Shown: piece after piece, positions 54,023 through 62,036 of the stretch | Position numbering within the stretch: the first letter of the stretch is position 1 | Layout of the letters: the number at the start of each line of letters is the position of its first letter | Source: Weissella coleopterorum | Lineage (GTDB): Bacteria; Bacillota; Bacilli; Lactobacillales; Lactobacillaceae | Length of the DNA stretch: 64,000 bases | Assembly (NCBI RefSeq): GCF_011304355.1 | Contig: NZ_CP049888.1 | Location: 868,001 to 932,000, forward strand | Direction of reading: 5' to 3' | Made by a program: the position numbers and the translations under genes | The notes under the pieces: model-generated | What the model was told of the DNA's origin: nothing | Seen by the model: the letters and a program-made list of their open reading frames with translations, nothing else | The model's database searches: none

Positions 54023-54028
54023 TATAAT
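54023..54028 (+). promoter_or_regulatory. -10 element of ftsW unit
   Basis: A perfect TATAAT about 40 bases upstream of the chosen ftsW start. No clear -35 box is visible. Confidence 0.4.
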
Positions 54029-54067
54029 ATTAATATTGACTCTTTGGAGAAGAATGAGGGAACGGGT

Positions 54068-55237
54068 TTGGTAAAATTATTTAAAAAAATTCAAGATCGA
54101 ATGCGATATTTTGACTGGTGGATTGCGATTCTAGTTTTAGGACTGATGTCTTTTGGAAGTGTAATGTCATTTTCTGCTAGCGCGGGTCTATTAATGGGGA
54201 CTCCGTTAAGTGCACTATCAAAACAGTTAGTGTTTTATTTTATCGCGTTTCTAATGATGTTAATTGGTTACCATGCCTCGCAAAAATGGATTAAATCATT
54301 GGGGTTGATTGCCTACCTAATGTATGGATTATCACTGCTTTTGATGGTTATGACACTTTTCTTCCCTCCCATTAATGGGGCACGTGGATGGATTATTTGG
54401 GGACCCATTTCAATTCAACCTGTCGAGCTTTATAAAGTCTGTTTAATTTTATGGGGTTCATTTGCAATGACCCGTCAACATGCAAATAACTACAATTTTT
54501 GGCATTTAGGTTGGATCCGGTTTGGTATAATATTTTTCCTGCTACTTAGTTTTCCGGATACGGGTGGATTAATTATTACGACGGGAATTATCGCTATTAT
54601 AATTATGGCCTCGGGAGTCAAAAAAAGATTCGCAATTGTTTCAATGGGTGGAGTTATCTTAATTTGGCAGATTGGGTTACGTGCCATTGAGCCTATTCTG
54701 TCGATGTCATCACATTATAGTTGGCGTCGTTTTACCGCTTATCTGAATCCGTGGAAGTATGCCCAAACAACTGGTAATCAGGTTATTAATTCATATTATG
54801 CCATTAGTAATGGTGGTTTATTTGGGCGCGGTTTGGGACGTAGTTTACAAAAGAACAGTAATTTGCCTGAACCAAATACAGATTTTATCATGGCCGTAGT
54901 GAGTGAGGAAATGGGGGCGATTGGGGTTGGTTTGGTTATCTTGGCGCTCTTAATTATTGTCTGGCGTTTAATTTATTTCGCCTTCCGTACACCTTCAATG
55001 CGTTATCGTCTATTATTAGTAGGTTCAGCTAGCTATTTGTTATTACAGATGATCGTTAACTTGGGAGGAGTTGTGGGAGCATTACCAATTACGGGGGTAA
55101 CATTCCCTTTGATCTCGGTTGGAGGTTCTTCCATCCTTTCGCTTGGAATGATGTTTGCAATTGATTTGAATGTAATTAAGCAAATTAAAATTGAAAAAGA
55201 AGCATATTTAGCTGATAAAAATAAGGAGCAAGCTTAA
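54068..55237 (+). CDS. ftsW: FtsW/RodA/SpoVE family peptidoglycan polymerase
   Basis: Membrane glycosyltransferase of the SEDS family, most likely FtsW given the ftsW-ylbG-rsmD-coaD order of Firmicutes. The 389-residue protein has about ten transmembrane helices, with the SEDS signatures GARGWIIWGPISIQPVEL (about 113-130) and NTDFIMAVVSEEMG (about 271-284). The start is probably TTG at 54068, encoding VKLFKK and following GAGGG by seven bases. An in-frame TTG at 54044 lacks a site and sits close to the predicted transcription start. RodA remains possible on sequence alone. Confidence 0.9.
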   Translation: MVKLFKKIQDRMRYFDWWIAILVLGLMSFGSVMSFSASAGLLMGTPLSALSKQLVFYFIAFLMMLIGYHASQKWIKSLGLIAYLMYGLSLLLMVMTLFFPPINGARGWIIWGPISIQPVELYKVCLILWGSFAMTRQHANNYNFWHLGWIRFGIIFFLLLSFPDTGGLIITTGIIAIIIMASGVKKRFAIVSMGGVILIWQIGLRAIEPILSMSSHYSWRRFTAYLNPWKYAQTTGNQVINSYYAISNGGLFGRGLGRSLQKNSNLPEPNTDFIMAVVSEEMGAIGVGLVILALLIIVWRLIYFAFRTPSMRYRLLLVGSASYLLLQMIVNLGGVVGALPITGVTFPLISVGGSSILSLGMMFAIDLNVIKQIKIEKEAYLADKNKEQA

Positions 55238-55239
55238 CT

Positions 55240-55548
55240 ATGACATTAGAAATTAAAGCACGTCGAAGTGTGATTGTTTACTTAAATAATGTAAAACAAG
55301 CTAAACAATTACGACGTTTTGGAGTGATTGAATATATTTCAGATAAATTAAAATATGCGGTTATTTATATGGATGAAGCCGATATTGATAAGAAGCAACT
55401 TTTAATTAGTCGCTTAGGATTTGTGAAATCAGTGGAAGTTTCCAACTGGCCTGAGGTTGATTCGACGGTCGGCGGTAATCAAGACGTTGTGGCATTTACG
55501 GTTGATGAATTTGAACTAGATGATTTAGTAGTTGATGATGAATTATAG
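55240..55548 (+). CDS. ylbG: YlbG family protein (DUF2129/UPF0298)
   Basis: A 102-residue conserved Firmicutes protein of unknown function; YlbG is regularly placed next to rsmD. The first 75 residues carry the family pattern RRSVIVYLNNVKQAKQLRRF and GVIEYISDKLKYAVIYMD; the last 20 are strongly acidic. It begins two bases after ftsW, with AAGGAGC upstream, so translation is coupled. No membrane segment is seen. Confidence 0.92.
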   Translation: MTLEIKARRSVIVYLNNVKQAKQLRRFGVIEYISDKLKYAVIYMDEADIDKKQLLISRLGFVKSVEVSNWPEVDSTVGGNQDVVAFTVDEFELDDLVVDDEL

Positions 55549-55557
55549 AGGAAAAAA

Positions 55558-56109
55558 ATGCGAATTATAAGTGGAGAGTACGGGGGCCGAATGATTAAAG
55601 CGGTGCCTGGGTCAGCAACGCGACCCACAACAGATAAAATTAAAGAAGCCATTTTTAATTTGATCGGTCCTTATTTTGATGGTGGACGTTCTTTGGATTT
55701 ATATGCTGGTTCAGGTGGGTTGAGTATTGAAGGAGTTTCGCGAGGAATTGAACAGGCCGTCTTGGTTGATCGACAATTTGCAGCCATAAAAATAATTAAA
55801 GAAAATGTTGCGGTAACTAAAGAAGAGGGAAAATTCAATATCATTAAGAGTAGTGCGGAACAAGCAATCCAACGTCTTAGTGGACAAAAACCATTTGATT
55901 TATTTTATTTTGATCCGCCATATGCTAAACAAACGATTCAAGCAGATGTTGCTAAACTATCTGAAAATGGCCTGATTGCTAAGGAAGCTATTTTGATGGC
56001 AGAAACAGATCAAGAAGCTAATTTGCCAGAAGAGATTGGTAATTTCAAATTATGGAAACAGCGCGAATATGGAATAACTGTGATAACTATCTATCGTTTT
56101 GAGGAGTAA
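55558..56109 (+). CDS. rsmD: 16S rRNA (guanine(966)-N(2))-methyltransferase RsmD
   Basis: SAM-dependent methyltransferase making m2G966 in 16S rRNA. The 183 residues begin with MRIISGEYGGRMIKAVPG, then RPTTDKIKEAIFN, LDLYAGSGGLSIEG (SAM loop, about 46-59), and the catalytic DPPYAK (about 121-126). AGAGGAAAA precedes the ATG. The stop is five bases before the coaD start. Confidence 0.96.
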   Translation: MRIISGEYGGRMIKAVPGSATRPTTDKIKEAIFNLIGPYFDGGRSLDLYAGSGGLSIEGVSRGIEQAVLVDRQFAAIKIIKENVAVTKEEGKFNIIKSSAEQAIQRLSGQKPFDLFYFDPPYAKQTIQADVAKLSENGLIAKEAILMAETDQEANLPEEIGNFKLWKQREYGITVITIYRFEE

Positions 56110-56113
56110 AATT

Positions 56114-56602
56114 ATGGTGCGTAAAGTTATTTTCCCTGGGAGTTTTGACCCTTTTACTAATGGCCATTTAGACTTAGTTAAGCGGTTAAGTTTGCTTTTT
56201 GATGAGGTGATAATTGCGATTGGCCAGAATCAGAATAAAACAAGTTTATTTTCGCCAGATGAGCGTAAAATTTTAATTGAAAAAATCATTTTAGAAACTC
56301 AAATCGAACATGTGGAAGTGTTAACCTATGATGGTCTCACAATGAAATTAGTCCAAACTTTGCATGCTCAGGCAATCGCTCGAGGAGTACGCAGTGCTGG
56401 TGACTATCAATATGAGAAAAATATTGCGGAGTTGAATCAGAAAATAGCGGGTGTTGAAACTGTTTTCTTAATGGCACGACCGGAAAATCAAGCAATTTCC
56501 AGTTCTATGGTTAAAGAATTAGCGCATTTTGACGCTGACATTACGACATTAGTCCCTAAATCTGTGGTTCAGGCCATTCAACAAAAATATCAAAGAATGT
56601 GA
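56114..56602 (+). CDS. coaD: Phosphopantetheine adenylyltransferase
   Basis: Converts 4'-phosphopantetheine and ATP to dephospho-CoA in coenzyme A synthesis. I start at the ATG encoding MVRKVIFPGSFDPFTNGHLD, preceded by GAGGAG; a start 15 bases earlier would lie within rsmD and has no site. The 162 residues show the nucleotidyltransferase motif GSFDPFTNGH (about 9-18), ARGVRSAGDYQYE, and the C-terminal ISSSMVKELAHF. Standard rsmD-coaD-ylbL order. Confidence 0.97.
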   Translation: MVRKVIFPGSFDPFTNGHLDLVKRLSLLFDEVIIAIGQNQNKTSLFSPDERKILIEKIILETQIEHVEVLTYDGLTMKLVQTLHAQAIARGVRSAGDYQYEKNIAELNQKIAGVETVFLMARPENQAISSSMVKELAHFDADITTLVPKSVVQAIQQKYQRM

Positions 56603-56614
56603 GCCTTAAAAAAG

Positions 56615-57688
56615 ATGCGTTTTTTCAAAAGAAATTATAAATGGATAGTTTGGTCAGCGGTCATTATTTTATTAGCTGCTTTTATGATGATACCATTACC
56701 GTTATATAGTGAAACACCAGGAATATCAGTTGGATTAAAAAATTTTATTAAAGTTGATAACAAAAGGCCGGACTTCAAGGGTGAATATAGTCTAACAGCC
56801 GTCACTATTTCACAATTAACTGGACTAGGTGCGCTGATTACTTTAGCCAATCCACATGCTGATTTTATGAGTAAAGAACAAGTAACCGCAGGTGCTACTT
56901 CAAGCGAAGAACAAAAAATTGATCAAATTGATATGAAAACAGCCTTCAACAACGCTAAGGCTGTCGCCCTACAAAAAGCGAATGTTCCATATCATGAGAA
57001 CTTCAATGGTGTTTATGTACGTTCACTTCAAGCGAATTCTAAATTTAAAAAAGATCTTCAAATCGGCGATATGATAACTGAAATTAATGGTAAGAAGCAA
57101 TCTAGTGTGACTGATTTTCAAAATACAATTAGAAGTAGCAAGCTTGGGCAACCATTGACTATTACGTATGTTAGAAATCATAAGCAATATAATAGTACAC
57201 ACCCAACGGTTTCATTAAGCACTACCGATGAAAAAATCCCTGGAATTGGTATTATCTTAATTGATCATACAACCATATCGACAAAACCTAAGATTACTGC
57301 TGATATGGGCAAGATTGGTGGTCCATCCGGTGGTCTGATGTTTTCATTGGAATTATATGAAACTTTAAGTCATCAAAATTTGGCACAAGGTCGTTTAATA
57401 TCTGGAACGGGTACAATTGATCGCGAGGGGAATGTTGGTGAAATTGGTGGAATAGATAAAAAAGTTATCTCTGCCGGTGAGAGCGGAGCTAAGATCTTTT
57501 TTGCGCCTTATCTAAAGGTTCCTTCCAAATATTTAAAGTATGAAGAAAAACATCAAACGAATTATCAATTAGCATTAAAGACGGCAAAAAAATACGAACC
57601 ACAACTAAAAATTGTCCCAGTTTCAAATTTTCAACAAGCTCTTGACTATTTAGAAACACATCCAGTGAAGAAGGAAAGTAAAGAATGA
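56615..57688 (+). CDS. ylbL: Membrane-anchored PDZ/Lon-like serine protease (YlbL/SepM family)
   Basis: Extracytoplasmic protease with a Lon-type Ser-Lys dyad; the streptococcal relative SepM processes a competence peptide. The 357 residues have an N-terminal transmembrane helix (about 10-29), a PDZ domain with GDMITEINGKKQSSV (about 150-164), and the S16 Lon catalytic domain with GGPSGGLMFSLELY (Ser near 233). TGTIDREGNVGEIGGIDKKV carries the Lys near 275. ATG at 56615 has only a weak upstream site and follows coaD by 12 bases. The next gene overlaps its stop (ATGA). Confidence 0.93.
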   Translation: MRFFKRNYKWIVWSAVIILLAAFMMIPLPLYSETPGISVGLKNFIKVDNKRPDFKGEYSLTAVTISQLTGLGALITLANPHADFMSKEQVTAGATSSEEQKIDQIDMKTAFNNAKAVALQKANVPYHENFNGVYVRSLQANSKFKKDLQIGDMITEINGKKQSSVTDFQNTIRSSKLGQPLTITYVRNHKQYNSTHPTVSLSTTDEKIPGIGIILIDHTTISTKPKITADMGKIGGPSGGLMFSLELYETLSHQNLAQGRLISGTGTIDREGNVGEIGGIDKKVISAGESGAKIFFAPYLKVPSKYLKYEEKHQTNYQLALKTAKKYEPQLKIVPVSNFQQALDYLETHPVKKESKE

Positions 57689-58686
57689 TTTTAAAACATG
57701 TAATTCTGCATATCCTTGATCAAGATGCTCATCAGTTGATCTTGTCACAAAATGAGATGAGTTTAGATCAGCCTAATTTACATGATTATCTTGAGAAGCA
57801 AATTCTGAAATTTAATGTCAGTGATTACCAAACTAGTCAATTAAATGCCGACGATTATTTAGCACAAGTCCTAGATGACAGTCGGACCGATTCGTTTGCT
57901 GATAAAACTAGTCAGTTAGCTCAAAAATTATTTACAATTATCAGTGATATTCCAGCAGTCCCTGGGAGCGATCTATTAATTTCAGAATATAGCGATGAAG
58001 ATCATGACTATTTTGCATTATTCAAATTGAACTTTACCCCTCGTTTCGCTCATTTAGTTGATTATGAGGATGATGTATTAAGTAATAAACTAATTGTTAA
58101 TCAGGCGATCTTACCTAATGCCGGGACCGTTCCAGATGAAGGACTAATTGTTGATTTAATGGATGGTTCGGTGCGCATCATTGAAAAGCATTTTCAAAAT
58201 AACGGTCAACGAATGGCTTATTTTGCTGAGCAATTTGCGCAACTAAGTCCAAAGCCAAGTGTAAAAAACGAATTGCAAGGTCTCAAGCAAGCAGTGAAGC
58301 ATGTCGCCGATAAATTTGACATGCCTTTGCACGAAACTCTAGCCAACACGCAAGAAATTATTTATGAGAATGTGTCAGATCAAGGGGTCGTATCTCCAGA
58401 AAAAATAGGAGAAGTCTTGTTCGATCAAAATTTTAGTGCACAAGAAGTTTATCAAGAGGCCCTTGAAAGTCGATCGATTAAGCATGATATTAAAATTGAT
58501 AATCCGTTGAAATATCAAAAAAAATACGCTACTCAGAAATTTGTGTTAGATTCAGGTATTCAAATTTCAATTCCCATTGAGGCCTATCAAGATAAAAATC
58601 AAGTAGAATTAATAAATAATCCTGATGGAAAAATCACTTTGATGATCAAAGGAATTGATGATATTAAAAATAAATTTAATGCATAA
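57685..58686 (+). CDS. Nucleoid-associated protein, NA37/YejK family
   Basis: A 333-residue cytoplasmic protein resembling the NA37 (NdpA/YejK) nucleoid-associated family. The N-terminal ILKHVILHILDQ segment, the FALFKLNFTPRFAHL region (about 112-126), and the C-terminal TQKFVLDSGIQISIPIEAY followed by GKITLMIKGI (about 287-329) fit. Its cellular role in Gram-positives is not established. Its start overlaps the ylbL stop, so it is the last gene of the ftsW run. A perfect -35 box for the next operon begins just after its stop. Confidence 0.85.
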   Translation: MILKHVILHILDQDAHQLILSQNEMSLDQPNLHDYLEKQILKFNVSDYQTSQLNADDYLAQVLDDSRTDSFADKTSQLAQKLFTIISDIPAVPGSDLLISEYSDEDHDYFALFKLNFTPRFAHLVDYEDDVLSNKLIVNQAILPNAGTVPDEGLIVDLMDGSVRIIEKHFQNNGQRMAYFAEQFAQLSPKPSVKNELQGLKQAVKHVADKFDMPLHETLANTQEIIYENVSDQGVVSPEKIGEVLFDQNFSAQEVYQEALESRSIKHDIKIDNPLKYQKKYATQKFVLDSGIQISIPIEAYQDKNQVELINNPDGKITLMIKGIDDIKNKFNA

Positions 58687-58687
58687 T

Positions 58688-58715
58688 TTGACATTAGAAT
58701 AAATCGTTGTAAAAT
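58688..58715 (+). promoter_or_regulatory. Promoter of the cystine-type uptake operon
   Basis: A perfect TTGACA, 16 bases, then TAAAAT. The predicted start, near 58722, lies just upstream of the leader ORF ribosome binding site. Confidence 0.75.
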
Positions 58716-58740
58716 TAAGGGTGTTAAAGGAGATTTTATT

Positions 58741-58827
58741 ATGTTGAAAACACAAACACAATTTTATATTTGTGAAACTTGGTTGCTTGATGGCAATCAA
58801 GGGTTTTTGATGAATAATTTGTCATAA
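58741..58827 (+). CDS. Possible 28-residue leader peptide before the ABC uptake operon
   Basis: A short frame with AAAGGAG eight bases before its ATG, directly behind a good promoter and in front of a strong terminator hairpin. The peptide begins MLKTQTQFYICETW and carries one Cys (codon 11), one Trp, and several Gln, Leu and Asn. The hairpins CACAAA/TTTGTG and CTTGAT/ATCAAG lie within it. TGCTTG (58784-58789) can pair with CAAGCA in the terminator's left arm. The arrangement resembles transcription attenuation by a translated leader. That a Cys codon is the sensor is inference from the operon's likely substrate. Confidence 0.55.
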   Translation: MLKTQTQFYICETWLLDGNQGFLMNNLS

Positions 58828-58843
58828 TTTCTTGATAGTGAAC

Positions 58844-58884
58844 AAGCACGCACTCATTTTGATAATGAGGACGTGCTTTTTTTA
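58844..58884 (+). terminator. Terminator between the leader ORF and the solute-binding protein gene
   Basis: AAGCACG pairs with CGTGCTT, with inner CTCATT/AATGAG, followed by seven T. It ends only about 20 bases before the next start codon, so it must be read through or bypassed for the operon to be expressed; it is a likely attenuator. Confidence 0.88.
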
Positions 58885-58904
58885 TCGAAAAGGGGTAAAT
58901 AGTA

Positions 58905-59684
58905 ATGAAAAAAATAATGTTTAGTACACTTATTATCATGGGTTCTCTTTTAGGACTTTTAATGGGAGCTCGGGCTACAGTGATTCACGGCGATACTTTA
59001 AAAAAGGGAACTTTAACGGTCGGCTTAGAGGGGACTTATGCACCTTTTTCATACCGAGAAAAGGGCAAGTTAACTGGTTATGAAGTAGATGTTGCTAAGG
59101 TAGTTGCTAAAAAAATTAAGATGAAACCAAAATTTGTTCAAACAAAATGGGACTCATTATTGACTGGTTTAGATTCTAAGCGATATGATGTTATTTTAAA
59201 TAATGTTGGGGTAACCAAAGAACGAAAAAAAAGGTATATTTTTGCCGAACCATATTTATATTCCAAAACGGTTCTAATTCAAAAACAGAATGGTAAACTA
59301 CGTACCTTGAAAGATATCAAAGGAAAAAAATTGGCCCAGTCAACTAGCTCAAATTTTGGACAAATGGCCAAGAAAAATGGTGCCAAAATTGTAGCAGTTC
59401 CTGGAATGGTAGAAGCGATGAACCTTATTGAGTCTGGTCGTGCCGATGCTGAATTAAATGATGCAGGGGCCTTTGAATTATGGCATCATAAAAATCCAGA
59501 CGTAAAAGTTAAGGCCGTTAAGATGGATAAAGAGATACCTTCTGTTCCAGCTGCTCCCATGCTCAACAAGAACAATCCAAAATTGCAAAAGCAAATCAAC
59601 CAAGCAATCAAAGAATTAGCCAAAGATGGGACACTGAGTCATCTTTCGCAGAAATATTTTAAAACTGATTTAACAAAAAAATAA
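58905..59684 (+). CDS. Amino acid ABC transporter substrate-binding protein, probably cystine (BspA/TcyA-like)
   Basis: Type 3 periplasmic-binding-like protein for amino acid uptake. The 259-residue protein has a signal peptide (about 1-25) with no cysteine at its end, hence not a lipoprotein. It is lysine-rich, like the cystine-binding BspA of Limosilactobacillus fermentum, which is held to the surface by charge. Family motifs are LTVGLEGTYAPFSYRE (about 37-52) and GYEVDVAKVVAKK; FVQTKWDSLLTGLDSKRYDV resembles cystine-binding proteins. AAGGGG lies upstream of the ATG. Cystine specificity is inferred from sequence look and from the reductase in the same operon. Confidence 0.9.
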   Translation: MKKIMFSTLIIMGSLLGLLMGARATVIHGDTLKKGTLTVGLEGTYAPFSYREKGKLTGYEVDVAKVVAKKIKMKPKFVQTKWDSLLTGLDSKRYDVILNNVGVTKERKKRYIFAEPYLYSKTVLIQKQNGKLRTLKDIKGKKLAQSTSSNFGQMAKKNGAKIVAVPGMVEAMNLIESGRADAELNDAGAFELWHHKNPDVKVKAVKMDKEIPSVPAAPMLNKNNPKLQKQINQAIKELAKDGTLSHLSQKYFKTDLTKK

Positions 59685-59721
59685 ACGTCCAAAAATAAAT
59701 TAATTAAAGGTAGAACCTAGA

Positions 59722-60420
59722 ATGGAATTTTTGCAACTTGCTCTCAAATATTTACCACAACTATTTCAGACCGCATTATTATATACTTTACCACTTGCCG
59801 CTATCTCGTTTAGTTTTGGCCTCGTAATTGCTACTGGGACTGCCTTAACTCGAGTCATGACTGCGCCGCGAAATTACTCTTTACGAATACTAACGATCAT
59901 TTTAAAATGGTTTGCAGTTTTTTATATTTGGTTATTTCGTTCGACGCCGATGTTGGTACAACTTTTTATCGTTTTTTATGGCCTACCAAGTGCTCACATT
60001 GATATTTTTGCTAATGCATGGATCAGTGCTGTTACGGTTTTTTCGTTAAATACTGGTGCCTATGCGGCAGAAACGATTCGTGCAGCGATTTTATCAGTAG
60101 ACCAAGGACAATTAGAAGCCGCTCAATCAGTGGGCCTCACTAAGGTACAAGCTTATCGCTTTATCGTTTTACCGCAGGCAGTTCGAATTGCCATACCGCC
60201 GCTTAGCAATTCTTTGATATCATTAGTTAAAGATACCTCTTTAGCTAGTGTGATAACCATTGTAGAGACATTTTATCTTAGTCAACAGATTGCAGCAGAA
60301 AATTATCAAACATTAATTATGTATATTTTAGTGGCCATTGTTTATGCGACGATCACGACGGTTCTAACAATTGTGCAACGATGGCTTGAAAAACAAACTT
60401 CACGCTATTTAAACGCGTAA
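59722..60420 (+). CDS. Amino acid ABC transporter permease (HisMQ family)
   Basis: Membrane channel subunit for the preceding binding protein. The 232 residues contain about five transmembrane helices, the RSTPMLVQLFIVFYGLP segment (about 75-91), and the ATPase-contact loop EAAQSVGLTKVQAYRFIVLPQAVR (about 133-156, split here as EAAQSVGLT and FIVLPQAVR). AAAGGTAG precedes the ATG. No ATP-binding subunit gene is adjacent, so an ATPase from elsewhere must energise it. Confidence 0.93.
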   Translation: MEFLQLALKYLPQLFQTALLYTLPLAAISFSFGLVIATGTALTRVMTAPRNYSLRILTIILKWFAVFYIWLFRSTPMLVQLFIVFYGLPSAHIDIFANAWISAVTVFSLNTGAYAAETIRAAILSVDQGQLEAAQSVGLTKVQAYRFIVLPQAVRIAIPPLSNSLISLVKDTSLASVITIVETFYLSQQIAAENYQTLIMYILVAIVYATITTVLTIVQRWLEKQTSRYLNA

Positions 60421-60471
60421 TTGGATAAAAAATAGTCAATTTTCAATAATTATTAAAGGAGATGAATGAAG

Positions 60472-61800
60472 ATGGAACAAGCTAATTTTGATATTGGAAT
60501 AATTGGTTCTGGTCCGGCTGGTTTAGCAGCGGCCTTTGAAGCTCAACAATTAGGTCAAAAAGTGGTTATCATCGAAGAATATATGTGGGGTGGAACATGT
60601 CCTAATTATGGATGCGATCCTAAAAAAATCCTATTGAGTGCCGTTGAAATTCTTCATCGGGAGCAGGCATTGCAAAATAAAGGTTTAGTAGGCTCATCCA
60701 GAATTAATTGGCCCGAATTAATGGCTATTAAACAAGAATATGTGGATGCTGTTAAGCCACGTAAAATAAAGGGGTTAGAACAAGCCACAATTGAACATAT
60801 TTATGGGCATGCTCAATTTATCAATCGAAATACCATTACAACGGAAAATCAAAAGATTCAAGCCACAAATTGGATTATTGCAACGGGGCAGCGTCCGCGT
60901 CAACTTGATTTTCCAGGTGCTGACCTAATGTTAGATAGTGAAGACTTTTTGAATTTAGCGGAAATGCCCCAAGATATTACTTTTTTGGGTGGTGGATATA
61001 TTGGCGTTGAGTTTGCTAATATTAGTCATTTTGCCGATGCAAATGTTCATTTAATCACGCAGGGGAATCATTTACTATCTGACTTTGACCAGCTATTGGT
61101 CGGAAAATTCGAACAGGAAATGATTCATAACGGCGTGGACATAACATTTAATGCAACAATCGTTGAAATTAAAAAATATGAAGGGCAATATTTAATCAGA
61201 TTATCAAATGGAACAACGTACTTAACTGATTTGGTTATCAGCGCGGTTGGACGGGTTGGAAATGCTGATAAAATCCACGCTGAAAATGCCGGAATTGAAA
61301 TTCGCGATGGACATATTCTTGTGGACCAATATCTTCGAAGCACTAATCCTGATATTTATGCGATTGGGGATGTCGCCGATAATGATGTTCCTAAATTAGT
61401 ACCTGTTGGTAACTATGAGGGGCGCTATGTTGCACGCCGGCTGAGTGATCAGACGAGTGAAGCGCTACAGTATCCCACAATGCCACAGGTTGTATTTGGA
61501 ACACCACGGATTGCACAAACCGGTCTATCGATGAAAGATGCTCAAAAGCAAGGCTTCGTGGTCAAGGATTTAGAGCTGGGAAAGGTCATTACTTTTTTCC
61601 GATATCATGATGATGCACATATCAGAGTTGCATTAAATCAAACGGGTCAAATTGTGGGCGCTAGCATTTTAGCTTTTGAGGCTGAAGAGCTCATTAATTA
61701 CTTCGTAACAGCAATTAATACCAAACGCACTTTTGAAGAAACGCAAGCCAATCTGTATGCTTATCCATCATTAGGCAGTGAATTTGCGGAATTTTATTAA
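60472..61800 (+). CDS. FAD-dependent disulfide oxidoreductase (glutathione reductase-like)
   Basis: Class I pyridine nucleotide-disulfide reductase. The 442-residue protein has the FAD Rossmann motif IGSGPAGLAAAF (about 11-22) and the redox-active pair in GGTCPNYGCDPKK (about 42-54). The NAD(P) motif GGGYIGVEFA (about 169-178), second FAD motif YAIGDVADND (about 293-302) and a dimerisation domain follow. The usual C-terminal HP motif is replaced by YAYPSLGSEF. In this operon reduction of imported cystine or a related disulfide is the natural guess; glutathione or another disulfide is possible. Two ATGs fit AGGAG; I use 60472 (MEQANF), spacing ten, over 60466, spacing four. Confidence 0.9.
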   Translation: MEQANFDIGIIGSGPAGLAAAFEAQQLGQKVVIIEEYMWGGTCPNYGCDPKKILLSAVEILHREQALQNKGLVGSSRINWPELMAIKQEYVDAVKPRKIKGLEQATIEHIYGHAQFINRNTITTENQKIQATNWIIATGQRPRQLDFPGADLMLDSEDFLNLAEMPQDITFLGGGYIGVEFANISHFADANVHLITQGNHLLSDFDQLLVGKFEQEMIHNGVDITFNATIVEIKKYEGQYLIRLSNGTTYLTDLVISAVGRVGNADKIHAENAGIEIRDGHILVDQYLRSTNPDIYAIGDVADNDVPKLVPVGNYEGRYVARRLSDQTSEALQYPTMPQVVFGTPRIAQTGLSMKDAQKQGFVVKDLELGKVITFFRYHDDAHIRVALNQTGQIVGASILAFEAEELINYFVTAINTKRTFEETQANLYAYPSLGSEFAEFY

Positions 61801-61854
61801 ACCCTTACAATTATTAATTACACAATTTAATTCTTTTTATTAATTTAAATGAAC

Positions 61855-61901
61855 GACTAGATCGCCTAAATTCCAGATATTTACGTGATTTAGTCTTTTT
61901 T
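61855..61901 (+). terminator. Intrinsic terminator of the uptake-reductase operon
   Basis: GACTAGATCGC pairs with GTGATTTAGTC (two G-U pairs) and is followed by six T. Confidence 0.85.
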
Positions 61902-61944
61902 GTTTCTCTAATCAAAAAAGAAATAAAACTTGATGTAAAGTCTT

Positions 61945-61974
61945 TTGATAACCACGTAATAATTATGTTATAAT
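61945..61974 (+). promoter_or_regulatory. Promoter of yidC
   Basis: TTGATA, 18 bases, then a perfect TATAAT. The small hairpin ACTAGCAAGCTAGT at 61980-61993 lies at the predicted 5' end of the message. Confidence 0.65.
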
Positions 61975-62036
61975 TTTTAACTAGCAAGCTAGTCAGCAAA
62001 TGCTAATTATTAATAAATATAGGAAGTTAACAAAAA

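Noticed and set aside
58716..58904. A T-box riboswitch before the ABC uptake operon.
   Set aside because: Too little room, and no T-box sequence (GGTGG...ACCGCG-like) was visible; a leader ORF with a terminator fits better.
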